Positions 1-5,431 of a DNA stretch of 5,664 nt are shown here, in pieces (the stretch's first letter is position 1; each line of letters starts with the position of its first letter). The stretch is from Desulfobulbaceae bacterium (GTDB taxonomy: Bacteria > Desulfobacterota > Desulfobulbia > Desulfobulbales > Desulfobulbaceae): assembly GCA_027011235.1 (NCBI GenBank), contig JALVAI010000453.1, positions 1 to 5,664 of the forward strand. Direction: 5' to 3'. A program made the position numbers and the translations under genes. A model generated the notes under the pieces. It worked only from the letters and a program-made list of their open reading frames with translations. It had not been told where the DNA came from and ran no database searches.

Positions 1-467
1 CCGGCAGTGAAAAGGATTTCGCCCACATGATGACCCTGCGGGCCAAACTCTGGGGGGCGACCCGGACAATCTGCCGGACCGCCACCGGATTGACGGCAAA
101 GGGACAACACTCAACGGCCAGGGACCTGGCAACGATTTTTCGTCATGCCATGAGAGACAACGAATTCGCCCGGCGTATGCGCCAGGTAAAAATCAGGACT
201 TCTTTTGGTAAAACCCTGCATAACCATAACAGGGCACTATGGAGGGTCAAGGGGGCCAGGGGCGGCAAAACAGGATATACCCTGGCTGCCCGCCAGACAT
301 ATGTTGGTGAGTTTTCAAGAAAAGAAGGATCCATTATCGTTGCGATAATGGGAAGTGAAACCATGTGGTCGGACATCAAACACCTTGTCGAGTACGGATT
401 TCTCCGTAAACGGCAAATTGCGCAGCTCAAGGCCCGTCCACAGACACGGTTGGCCAGGGCCCATTAG
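1..467 (+). CDS. D-alanyl-D-alanine carboxypeptidase (peptidase S11), C-terminal part, 5' end cut by window
   Basis: The frame is already open at base 3 (GSEKDFAHMM...) and stops at TAG 465-467, leaving about 154 residues of a low-molecular-weight penicillin-binding protein. Such enzymes remove the terminal D-Ala from peptidoglycan pentapeptides in the periplasm. The visible part has the family's segment between the second and third active-site motifs: the TATGL turn, then GQHSTARDLA, then NHNRALW (compare RNRLLW in E. coli PBP5), and the KTG motif in GGKTGYT at 261-278. The catalytic SxxK and the SxN motif must lie upstream, outside the window. The protein ends only about 70 residues after KTG with a basic tail (LRKRQIAQLKARPQTR), so it lacks the C-terminal beta domain and obvious amphipathic membrane anchor of PBP5/DacA. 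It faces the response regulator gene convergently. The family call is secure; the exact dac gene and the substrate (D,D-carboxypeptidase versus endopeptidase) cannot be decided here. Confidence 0.93.
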   Translation, partial: GSEKDFAHMMTLRAKLWGATRTICRTATGLTAKGQHSTARDLATIFRHAMRDNEFARRMRQVKIRTSFGKTLHNHNRALWRVKGARGGKTGYTLAARQTYVGEFSRKEGSIIVAIMGSETMWSDIKHLVEYGFLRKRQIAQLKARPQTRLARAH

Positions 468-503
468 AGTCGTCAGGCACACAAATCAAGTCTGCGGAAA
501 TCA

Positions 504-539
504 TAACAGGCCGACGGAAATTTTCCCGCCGGCCTGTTA
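504..539. terminator. Hairpin between convergent genes, possible bidirectional terminator
   Basis: TAACAGGCCG (504-513) pairs perfectly with CGGCCTGTTA (530-539), a 10-bp GC-rich stem. Inside it a further CGG/CCG can pair after one A/C mismatch. The hairpin lies 37 bases past the carboxypeptidase stop and 44 bases past the regulator stop on the other strand, the usual place for a shared terminator. The T tract is weak on both sides (CCATTTTGG on the + strand, TGATTT on the minus strand), so intrinsic termination may be inefficient or depend on another factor. Confidence 0.5.
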
Positions 540-583
540 CCATTTTGGCCATACCATGTATCCGGAGGCCACGAATCGTTTTT

Positions 584-958
584 TCAGGGATTCTGCTCAA
601 GCTGTTTTTCCACAAGCTCCAGTATTGCCTCCCGCTTGAATGGCTTTTCCAGAGTGGCAATATCTCCAAGATAACCGGCCATGGTCAGATATCGTTCCGC
701 TTTAATGGCCCCGCCTCCTGAAATAGCCAGAATCCGCATATCCGGATAATCCCGGACAAGTTCCATAATAAATTTCAACCCGTCTTTCACCGGCATGATC
801 ATATCGGTGATGATCAGATCAAAGGCGTAACGGGTTACCAGACGCATGCCCTCTTCTCCATTTTCAGCGGTGTGTACCTCGTACCCCTCATGACCGAGCA
901 TCTGTGCCAACATCTGACGAATCTGCTCTTCATCGTCTACAACCAGTATCCGTTTCAA
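584..958 (-). CDS. Single-domain response regulator (CheY-like receiver), TTG start
   Basis: This 124-residue protein is a complete receiver domain with no output domain. The acidic pair is D8/D9 in VVDDEE, the phosphoacceptor is D52 in IITDMIMP, the switch Ser is S80 in LAISGGG, and the conserved Lys is K105 in LEKPF. It should take a phosphate from a histidine kinase and act by protein contact, as in phosphorelays or CheY-like signalling; the partner is not in the window. The start must be TTG at 958-956: an in-frame TGA lies two codons upstream (964-962), and the next ATG (residue 16) would remove the acidic pair. The AAGGAGG Shine-Dalgarno at 973-967 sits 8 nt before TTG and confirms this. 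The gene lies downstream of the DUF1566 gene on the same strand, 184 bases away, with a promoter and structured leader of its own, so the two are probably transcribed at least partly separately. The SGGG form of the switch motif is common in stand-alone receivers. Confidence 0.97.
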   Translation of the reverse strand: MKRILVVDDEEQIRQMLAQMLGHEGYEVHTAENGEEGMRLVTRYAFDLIITDMIMPVKDGLKFIMELVRDYPDMRILAISGGGAIKAERYLTMAGYLGDIATLEKPFKREAILELVEKQLEQNP

Positions 959-966
959 TGGTCAAG

Positions 967-973
967 CCTCCTT
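967..973 (-). promoter_or_regulatory. Strong ribosome binding site that fixes the TTG start of the response regulator
   Basis: CCTCCTT on the + strand reads AAGGAGG on the minus strand, a near-perfect Shine-Dalgarno. Eight nucleotides separate it from TTG at 958-956. No ATG or GTG is available in frame at that distance, so the strong site probably compensates for the weak start codon. Confidence 0.9.
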
Positions 974-1064
974 CGTCTTTTTCAGTTACAATCAGTACAT
1001 TACAATACCTTTCACCACTGAACATCGGCACCTGTTTCCGGTGGACGGAACATTATTTACTGAG

Positions 1065-1098
1065 GGGAAAGGATTTCTCCGGCAAAAACTCCTTTCCC
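1065..1098 (-). other. 9-bp stem-loop at the predicted 5' end of the response regulator mRNA
   Basis: GGGAAAGGA (1065-1073) and TCCTTTCCC (1090-1098) are perfect reverse complements with a 16-base loop. The predicted start of transcription, about 7 bases after the -10 box, is near 1099, so the stem would begin within a nucleotide or two of the mRNA end. Such 5'-end stems are known to slow mRNA decay; that role here is inference. No T tract follows on either strand, which argues against a simple terminator of the DUF1566 gene. Confidence 0.5.
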
Positions 1099-1105
1099 AT
1101 TCAAT

Positions 1106-1134
1106 ATTGTATAATTTGCAAATAATCAATTCAA
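1106..1134 (-). promoter_or_regulatory. Sigma70-type promoter for the response regulator gene
   Basis: Read on the minus strand, TTGAAT (1134-1129) and TACAAT (1111-1106) are separated by exactly 17 bp. They match the -35 consensus at 4 of 6 and the -10 consensus at 5 of 6 positions. The -35 box starts 9 bases after the DUF1566 stop codon, and the leader to the TTG start would be about 140 nt. Found by eye, without scoring. Confidence 0.6.
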
Positions 1135-1142
1135 GGACTTTT

Positions 1143-2084
1143 TCATTTTCTCCCTCTGTCAAGACGGCAAAAGCGGCCAAACCCCCCCGGGATTGTCCCG
1201 GAAGACCAGAAGGCCCGGCCATGCTTATAGTCGACGAACCAATATCCCCCCGGTTTGCGCACAGCATCGACAAAGATAAACGGCTGCTCAGTGGAAAAAC
1301 AGGGATGAAGGTACTGGTCCTTGTTTTTCTGCCGTTCCATCAGGGAAAGGGCCTCGGCCATGGAGGGGAAACGCCAGTCATTATGTCCGGCAAAGCCATC
1401 GTTATTGAGTTTTTCGAGAGCTTTGCGCATGGAACGATGACTCATGATATCCAACCCCTCCCGTTGCCACATCAGCCCTGTCACCAGGTCGGTTACGGTT
1501 GCCCCATCTCCATTGTCGACAAGTACATTGGGAAAGTCGCCGGTGGGATTGCGCTCATGATCGACCAGATTGTACTTTTGTACAAGGGTGACAACATCCT
1601 CTTCACTGAGTTCTGCAGGGCCAGCGGGAAGGGTGATAGTTTGGACCTGCGTCTGCACCTCATCGACTCCGGGCAGGCCGCTTTCTCCAAGTCCTTGCTG
1701 TTTCTGCTCTTGCACAGGAATAATTCTGGAGCTGTCTGTCGCCTCGATGATATTGGCTTTAAGCCAGCTCTTCAACTCATCGTTGATACCATAGCTCCTC
1801 TCGTACAGGGCAACCTTGCCCTGGCCGTCAACACACCTTTGCACCATATCCTCCGGTGCGAGTATTTCAGCAACTACCCGGGCATGCTTTATCCCCCGTT
1901 CCATGAGACAAAGCCGGGGGACATCCCCCCAGTCATCAATAAAGAAATAATAAATACGTTCATTTTTGCTGCGAATCCGCTCCTTTCCCCCCCAGGACTC
2001 AAATGTTCCAAAGGTGTATTCGGGACACATCTCCCAATCGATAACCTGATCACTCTGTAGATTCAAAAGTGTGAACAATCCCAT
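1143..2084 (-). CDS. DUF1566 (Lcl C-terminal domain) protein with an uncharacterised N-terminal domain
   Basis: This is a 313-residue protein of unknown function. The C-terminal third (about residues 175-310) is a DUF1566 domain: VDNGDGATVTDLVTGLMWQ at 189-207, then FAGHNDWRFPSMAEALSLME at 231-250, a Trp/Gly-rich stretch (GGYWFVDY, FWSS) and the closing GGFGRFCRLDR. The family is best known from Legionella collagen-like protein and many exported or surface proteins; its biochemical role is unclear. The N-terminal 120 residues (VIDWEMCPEYTFGTFESWGG, IYYFFIDDWGDVPRLCLMERG) match nothing I can name. There is no signal peptide or membrane segment, so the protein looks cytoplasmic, unlike many relatives. 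A Gln/Gly-rich linker lies at 124-150. The frame can be extended by five codons to a TTG at 2099, but those codons contain the ribosome binding site (GGAGG, 2095-2091), so ATG at 2084 is the start. It is divergent from the exported OB-fold gene. Confidence 0.9.
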   Translation of the reverse strand: MGLFTLLNLQSDQVIDWEMCPEYTFGTFESWGGKERIRSKNERIYYFFIDDWGDVPRLCLMERGIKHARVVAEILAPEDMVQRCVDGQGKVALYERSYGINDELKSWLKANIIEATDSSRIIPVQEQKQQGLGESGLPGVDEVQTQVQTITLPAGPAELSEEDVVTLVQKYNLVDHERNPTGDFPNVLVDNGDGATVTDLVTGLMWQREGLDIMSHRSMRKALEKLNNDGFAGHNDWRFPSMAEALSLMERQKNKDQYLHPCFSTEQPFIFVDAVRKPGGYWFVDYKHGRAFWSSGTIPGGFGRFCRLDRGRK

Positions 2085-2090
2085 AGAAAA

Positions 2091-2095
2091 CCTCC
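2091..2095 (-). promoter_or_regulatory. Ribosome binding site that fixes the DUF1566 start at 2084
   Basis: GGAGG on the minus strand (CCTCC on +) lies 6 nt before ATG 2084-2082. It falls inside the five-codon extension that would begin at TTG 2099, so that longer start is not used. Confidence 0.88.
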
Positions 2096-2160
2096 ACAAA
2101 TAAGATGGGCAACAAGGCGGGAAGATGATATTTTCCCAGCTATTTGATAGACCATTTCAC

Positions 2161-2188
2161 TTTATAATAATATTCATTACTATGTCAA
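2161..2188 (-). promoter_or_regulatory. Sigma70-type promoter for the DUF1566 gene
   Basis: On the minus strand, TTGACA (2188-2183, perfect -35) and TATAAA (2166-2161, 5 of 6) are separated by 16 bp of A/T-rich DNA. The leader would be about 70 nt and includes a small hairpin, GGGAA (2119-2123) with TTCCC (2133-2137), upstream of the ribosome binding site. Confidence 0.7.
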
Positions 2189-2281
2189 CCATGAAAACAT
2201 GCCCGCCTCAGACAATCTCGCCAAACCGGTTACCCCTTTCTGGCAGGCAGGGTCCAGGCAATTTTCCTGAAACAATGGCTC

Positions 2282-2310
2282 TTGACAGCCGCTGGGCAAC
2301 TGCGTATAAA
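2282..2310 (+). promoter_or_regulatory. Near-consensus sigma70 promoter for the four-gene operon
   Basis: TTGACA (2282-2287, perfect) and TATAAA (2305-2310, 5 of 6) are separated by exactly 17 bp. Transcription would start near 2317, giving a leader of about 180 nt before the exported OB-fold protein. No other comparable promoter was seen before the following three genes, which are spaced as an operon. Confidence 0.75.
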
Positions 2311-2495
2311 TCACTGATACCTTAAGAACACAATCAACGATGAAAATAAGCTGTTCCGGCAATCTTGTTAACCAGCAGGATGGTGGAATCCAAAATATAA
2401 AATATCCCCCTCTGAACCTGCGATCTGATAACCAGAGATACCGGCGCACATTGCAACGCTCCAATTTTTTTTATCTTCTTTTTAAGAGGTCAGTC

Positions 2496-3344
2496 ATGTT
2501 TCGTCTCCGAATATTTCCCTGTTTCTTTTTCACTATATTTTTCCTGGCCGGGATATGCGCGGGAATACCTTACAAGGCTGCCGTAGCCGCCCCCACTGCA
2601 AAACCTCTTCAGGGCAAGGTGGTTGAGACCATGAACAGTGGCGGCTATACCTATCTGCGACTGCAGAATGACACCAAAGATGTCTGGGTTGCTATCCCGG
2701 AAACCAGGGTCACGCAAGGACAGCAGGTTACCTGTCTCCCGGGCATGACCATGACCAATTTCAAGTCCAAGACCCTTGGCCGCACCTTTAAAACAATAAT
2801 TTTTTCTTCCGGCCTTAAACAGAACGGACAGGCAGCAATGGCCAATCCGCATGGTGGCAAGGCAGCCATGACATCGGACGGGCAGAACAGCTTTGCCGAG
2901 GCCCTGCGAGCGGAGCAGGGCGGCGGCAAGACGGTCGCTCCCATGGCCGGCGGCGCCGGGATGATGGGTGGGGCGATGATGGCCTCCGGTGGCAGCAGCA
3001 GCGCTGTTGTCCCGGCAAAGGACATCAAGGTCGACAAGGCCAAGGGAAAAAACGGTTATACCGTTGGCGAATGTTTCAGCCAGGGGAAGAAACTGAACAA
3101 CAAAAAGGTGCGGGTCCGGGGCAAGGTGGTCAAGATTTCTCACATGATCATGGGTAAAAACTGGGTCCATATCCAGGATGGCACTGGCAATCCCATGGAA
3201 AACACCCATGATCTCGTTGTCACGACCCTGGCCGACCCGAAACTTGATTCCACGGTCCTGGTTGAAGGCATCCTGCATGCGAACAAAGATTTCGGTGCCG
3301 GCTACAAATACAAGGTCATTATAGAAGACGCGGATATAAAATAA
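2496..3344 (+). CDS. Exported protein with two OB-fold-like modules joined by a Met/Gly-rich linker
   Basis: This is a 282-residue protein with a signal peptide: MFRLR, a hydrophobic core (IFPCFFFTIFFLAGICAG) and a probable signal peptidase I site after AVA at residues 29-31. A Cys at 21 does not make a lipobox because Ile precedes it. Module 1 (about 38-105) has GKVVETMNSGGYTYL, VWVA, and MTNFKSKTLGRTF. It resembles NrfJ-like periplasmic modules as I recall them. Module 2 (about 187-279) has VRVRGKVVKIS, KNWVHIQDGTG, DLVVTT and KYKVIIEDA, like bacterial OB-fold 'nucleic acid binding' domains whose ligand is unknown. Between them is a flexible linker with GGAGMMGGAMMASGG (152-166). The start at ATG 2496 has AAGAGG 6 nt upstream and puts the signal peptide at the N-terminus; an in-frame ATG at 2340 would bury it behind 52 residues. 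It is the first gene of the operon and its stop is 9 nt before panE. Function is unknown. Confidence 0.85.
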   Translation: MFRLRIFPCFFFTIFFLAGICAGIPYKAAVAAPTAKPLQGKVVETMNSGGYTYLRLQNDTKDVWVAIPETRVTQGQQVTCLPGMTMTNFKSKTLGRTFKTIIFSSGLKQNGQAAMANPHGGKAAMTSDGQNSFAEALRAEQGGGKTVAPMAGGAGMMGGAMMASGGSSSAVVPAKDIKVDKAKGKNGYTVGECFSQGKKLNNKKVRVRGKVVKISHMIMGKNWVHIQDGTGNPMENTHDLVVTTLADPKLDSTVLVEGILHANKDFGAGYKYKVIIEDADIK

Positions 3345-3353
3345 CATCCAGCC

Positions 3354-4295
3354 ATGCATGTTGTCCTTGTCGGGCCGGGCGCCCTTGGCTCCATGCTGGC
3401 GGTGCGGTTGGCGCCACTGCTTGGGGGAGAGGAAGAATCCCTCACCCTGCTCGATCATAACCGGCAACGGGCAGATTTTATTGCCGATAATGGAATTACC
3501 CTGTATCAGGGCACTGATGCCTCACAGGTAACAACAATCCATCCGGTTATCACCACTGACCCGAGCGCTATTTCCAAATGCGAAGTTATTCTTCTTTGCG
3601 TCAAAAGCGGTGCCACAGCCCAGGCCCTGCTACATGCAGCTCCTCTCATCAGAGAAGATACGTTGATTGTCGGCCTGCAAAACGGCATGGCCCACCTGGA
3701 AAATCTGAGACGGACAAGGGGGATTGCCGTAGCCGCTGTCTCCTCAGCAGGAGCAACCCTTATGGCCCCGGGCCAGGTCATGGATGGCGGCGCAGGAGTG
3801 ACCAGGTTCGGATTGCTCACTCCCCTGCCCTCCCCGCCAAAACGGCTCCATGACCTGGTTGCCCTCTTCAACAGGGCCGGCCTGGAGGCGGAAGCGGTGC
3901 CGGATATCATGGCCCGAATTTGGGAAAAACTCTTTGTCAATGTGGCCATCAATGCCCTGACAGCCATCCACAGGCGAAAAAACGGCCAGCTGCTCACCTC
4001 ATGTTCAATCCGAAACAGCATGAAAAAGGCCGTCTCAGAAGCCATGGCCGTGGCAAGGGGCCAACAGATAGAAATTGATTATGATCCGGTTGCCACCGCC
4101 TTTGCAGTCTGCCGCCGGACGCGGAACAACACCTCTTCCATGCTCCAGGATGTCCTCAAACAACGTCCCACCGAGATAGCGGCCATTAACGGGTTTATCG
4201 TTGAACAGGGGAAACAACTGGGTATCGATACGCCTGTAAACGCAGAACTTGTCCGCAAGGTCAGGGAAATTGAACAATCATGGCCGACGGCATGA
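3354..4295 (+). CDS. panE: 2-dehydropantoate 2-reductase (ketopantoate reductase)
   Basis: This 313-residue cytoplasmic enzyme should reduce ketopantoate to pantoate with NADPH, a step in pantothenate and coenzyme A synthesis. The N-terminal Rossmann domain opens with the dinucleotide motif GPGALG (7-12). The pocket residues line up, from memory, with E. coli PanE: K84 in LCVKSG, N110 in GLQNGM, catalytic K192 in WEKLFVN followed by INALTA (199-204), and E274 in SSMLQDVLKQRPTEIAAING (261-280). Length is usual for the family (about 300). The second residue of the motif is Pro rather than the more common Ala/Cys. There is no clear Shine-Dalgarno before ATG; the previous stop is 9 nt away, so translation may depend on coupling. 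The 3' end overlaps the next gene by 16 bases. ApbA/PanE relatives can act on other 2-oxoacids, so ketopantoate is the likely rather than proven substrate. Confidence 0.92.
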   Translation: MHVVLVGPGALGSMLAVRLAPLLGGEEESLTLLDHNRQRADFIADNGITLYQGTDASQVTTIHPVITTDPSAISKCEVILLCVKSGATAQALLHAAPLIREDTLIVGLQNGMAHLENLRRTRGIAVAAVSSAGATLMAPGQVMDGGAGVTRFGLLTPLPSPPKRLHDLVALFNRAGLEAEAVPDIMARIWEKLFVNVAINALTAIHRRKNGQLLTSCSIRNSMKKAVSEAMAVARGQQIEIDYDPVATAFAVCRRTRNNTSSMLQDVLKQRPTEIAAINGFIVEQGKQLGIDTPVNAELVRKVREIEQSWPTA

Positions 4296-4879
4296 ACAGC
4301 ATACCGGGCAGAATAGACCCGGCTCTGCTGGGATTTGACTTCGACGGCGTTATTGCCGACACCGCCGAGGTGTTTATCCGCCTGGCCTGTGAAAAATACA
4401 ACTTTTGTAATATCCGGATTGAGGATATCACGGATTTCGAAGTCGAACAATGCCTGCAAATGACTTCGGAAATCGTGCAGGCGATCTTTATGGAAATCCT
4501 GCTCGATTCCATAGGGACCGGCCTGCAGCCCATGCCCGATGCGGTGCAGGTCCTTGGCGAGCTTACCGGGCAGGCGGAGGTGACGGTGGTCACCGCCAGG
4601 CCGGAGGCTGAACCGGTGTATGCCTGGCTGGAGAAATTCCTGCCCCCAGGAGCCTGTTCCCGTATCCGGATCATTGCCATGGGCGCCCATGATGACAAGG
4701 CGCTACACATCAAACAGGCCGGTCTCAGCCATTTCATCGACGACCGGGCCGAAACCTGCACCGCCCTAAGCAGGGACGGCATTGGCGCCATAGTTTTTGA
4801 CCATCCCTGGAACAAAAACCGCCATTGCCTGCCAACCGTCTCAAACTGGCGGGATATCCGGGCTCTCTGCCTGGAATAA
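4280..4879 (+). CDS. HAD-superfamily hydrolase, resembles 5'(3')-deoxyribonucleotidase / small-cap phosphatases
   Basis: This 199-residue cytoplasmic protein has all four HAD motifs. Motif I is DFDGVIADT with nucleophile D20 and acid/base D22, motif II is the Thr in VVTAR (T105), motif III is K140 in DDKALHIKQAG, and motif IV is FIDDRAET with D154/D155. A helical insert between motifs I and II (about 35-90) would form the small C1 cap. The late FDHPWNKN segment (173-180) resembles the FDxPWN signature of NT5C-type nucleotidases, which suggests a nucleoside monophosphate or similar phosphate ester as substrate; this is inference. The start is uncertain. ATG 4280 overlaps panE by 16 bases with only a distant AGGG (4263-4266). 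ATG 4292 gives the classic ATGA overlap with the panE TGA but has no Shine-Dalgarno. Either way translation is coupled to panE. Confidence 0.88.
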   Translation: MADGMNSIPGRIDPALLGFDFDGVIADTAEVFIRLACEKYNFCNIRIEDITDFEVEQCLQMTSEIVQAIFMEILLDSIGTGLQPMPDAVQVLGELTGQAEVTVVTARPEAEPVYAWLEKFLPPGACSRIRIIAMGAHDDKALHIKQAGLSHFIDDRAETCTALSRDGIGAIVFDHPWNKNRHCLPTVSNWRDIRALCLE

Positions 4880-4895
4880 CACACATACGTGCTCC

Positions 4896-5345
4896 ATGAA
4901 ATGCCCAAAATGCGGTACCGCAATCCCCCTGTATAAAAACCCTGTTCCCACTGTGGACATTATCATTGAAACAGAGGAGGGAGTCGTTCTGATAGAACGA
5001 AAGAACCCACCATTGGGCTGGGCATTGCCCGGCGGATTTGTTGATTATGGAGAATCCTGTGAACATGCCGCCATCCGCGAGGCCAGGGAGGAAACCGGGC
5101 TGAAGGTCACCCTGATCAGGCAGTTCCACACCTATTCTGATCCCGAACGCGATCCCAGGCAGCACACGCTCTCAACCGTCTTCATCGCCCGGGCAAAAGG
5201 GACTCCCCAGGGAGCGGATGATGCCTTGCAGGCAAAAATATTTACCCGCGCCTCCCTGCCGCCCCTGGTCTTTGACCACGGAAAAATCCTTGAAGACTAT
5301 TTCACCGGGAAATATCAGTGCCTTACTCCTGAATTCCTGTCATAA
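4896..5345 (+). CDS. Nudix hydrolase (ADP-ribose pyrophosphatase-like) with an N-terminal CPxCG knuckle
   Basis: This 149-residue cytoplasmic enzyme should hydrolyse a nucleoside diphosphate linked to another moiety. The complete Nudix box runs from G47 to L69: G47-x5-E53-x7-R61-E62-A-R64-E65-E66-T-G68-L69. The Glu pair E65/E66 is the expected metal site. Before it come NPVPTVDIIIE (15-25) and GWALPGGFVDYGE (41-53), typical of a group often labelled ADP-ribose pyrophosphatase; after it is RQFHTYSDPERDPR. The N-terminus, MKCPKCG, has only one Cys pair, half of a zinc ribbon. ATG 4896 was chosen because homologues start at MxCPxCG; a frame extension to 4797 would overlap the HAD gene. The gap to the HAD stop is 16 nt with no clear Shine-Dalgarno. 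It is the last gene of the operon. Substrate is inferred from family only. Confidence 0.94.
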   Translation: MKCPKCGTAIPLYKNPVPTVDIIIETEEGVVLIERKNPPLGWALPGGFVDYGESCEHAAIREAREETGLKVTLIRQFHTYSDPERDPRQHTLSTVFIARAKGTPQGADDALQAKIFTRASLPPLVFDHGKILEDYFTGKYQCLTPEFLS

Positions 5346-5431
5346 AAAACAAGAAAATTATAAGATGAAAAAGTTACTATTTTAGCATGTTGCCTCGTTA
5401 TTTTTCTCGTGCAACATAATTATTGCATGTG

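Larger units (their letters stand above)
2085..2495. other. 411-bp divergent intergenic region with two promoters, no gene seen
   Basis: The region separates the minus-strand DUF1566 gene from the + strand operon. The two perfect TTGACA boxes (2183-2188 minus, 2282-2287 plus) face outward with 93 bp between them. That spacer holds an 8-bp palindrome AACCGGTT (2224-2231) and a loose CAGG/CCTG inverted repeat near 2255-2269. The + strand leader is long (about 180 nt) and ends in a pyrimidine-rich tract (2465-2483, with eight T in a row at 2465-2472) just before the AAGAGG ribosome binding site at 2484-2489. I see no convincing small gene, tRNA or riboswitch fold; hairpins before the T tract are too weak for a clear attenuator. 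Confidence 0.6.

Noticed and set aside
1041..2060. Long + strand open frame (339 codons) opposite the DUF1566 gene
   Set aside because: The minus strand encodes a recognisable DUF1566 domain with promoter and ribosome site; the + strand translation shows no family features.
2230..2300. Possible sigma54 promoter in the GG-rich stretch of the divergent region
   Set aside because: No GG-N10-GC arrangement with the TGGCAC/TTGC boxes could be found, and a near-consensus sigma70 promoter explains transcription.
2340..2495. 52-residue N-terminal extension of the exported protein starting at ATG 2340
   Set aside because: It would bury the signal peptide, has no good ribosome site, and ATG 2496 has AAGAGG six bases upstream.
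2515..2560. Lipoprotein signal (Cys at residue 21 of the exported protein)
   Set aside because: The residue before Cys is Ile, which lipoprotein signal peptidase does not accept; AVA at 29-31 is a better signal peptidase I site.
2490..3467. Long minus-strand open frame (325 codons) opposite the exported protein and the start of panE
   Set aside because: It spans two clear + strand genes with signal peptide and Rossmann motif; its translation is His/Gly-rich shadow sequence without a domain.
5365..5385. Tiny frame MKKLLF followed by a stop, looking like the beginning of a signal peptide
   Set aside because: Six codons only, no ribosome binding site, and no continuation in other frames that looks like a decayed gene.
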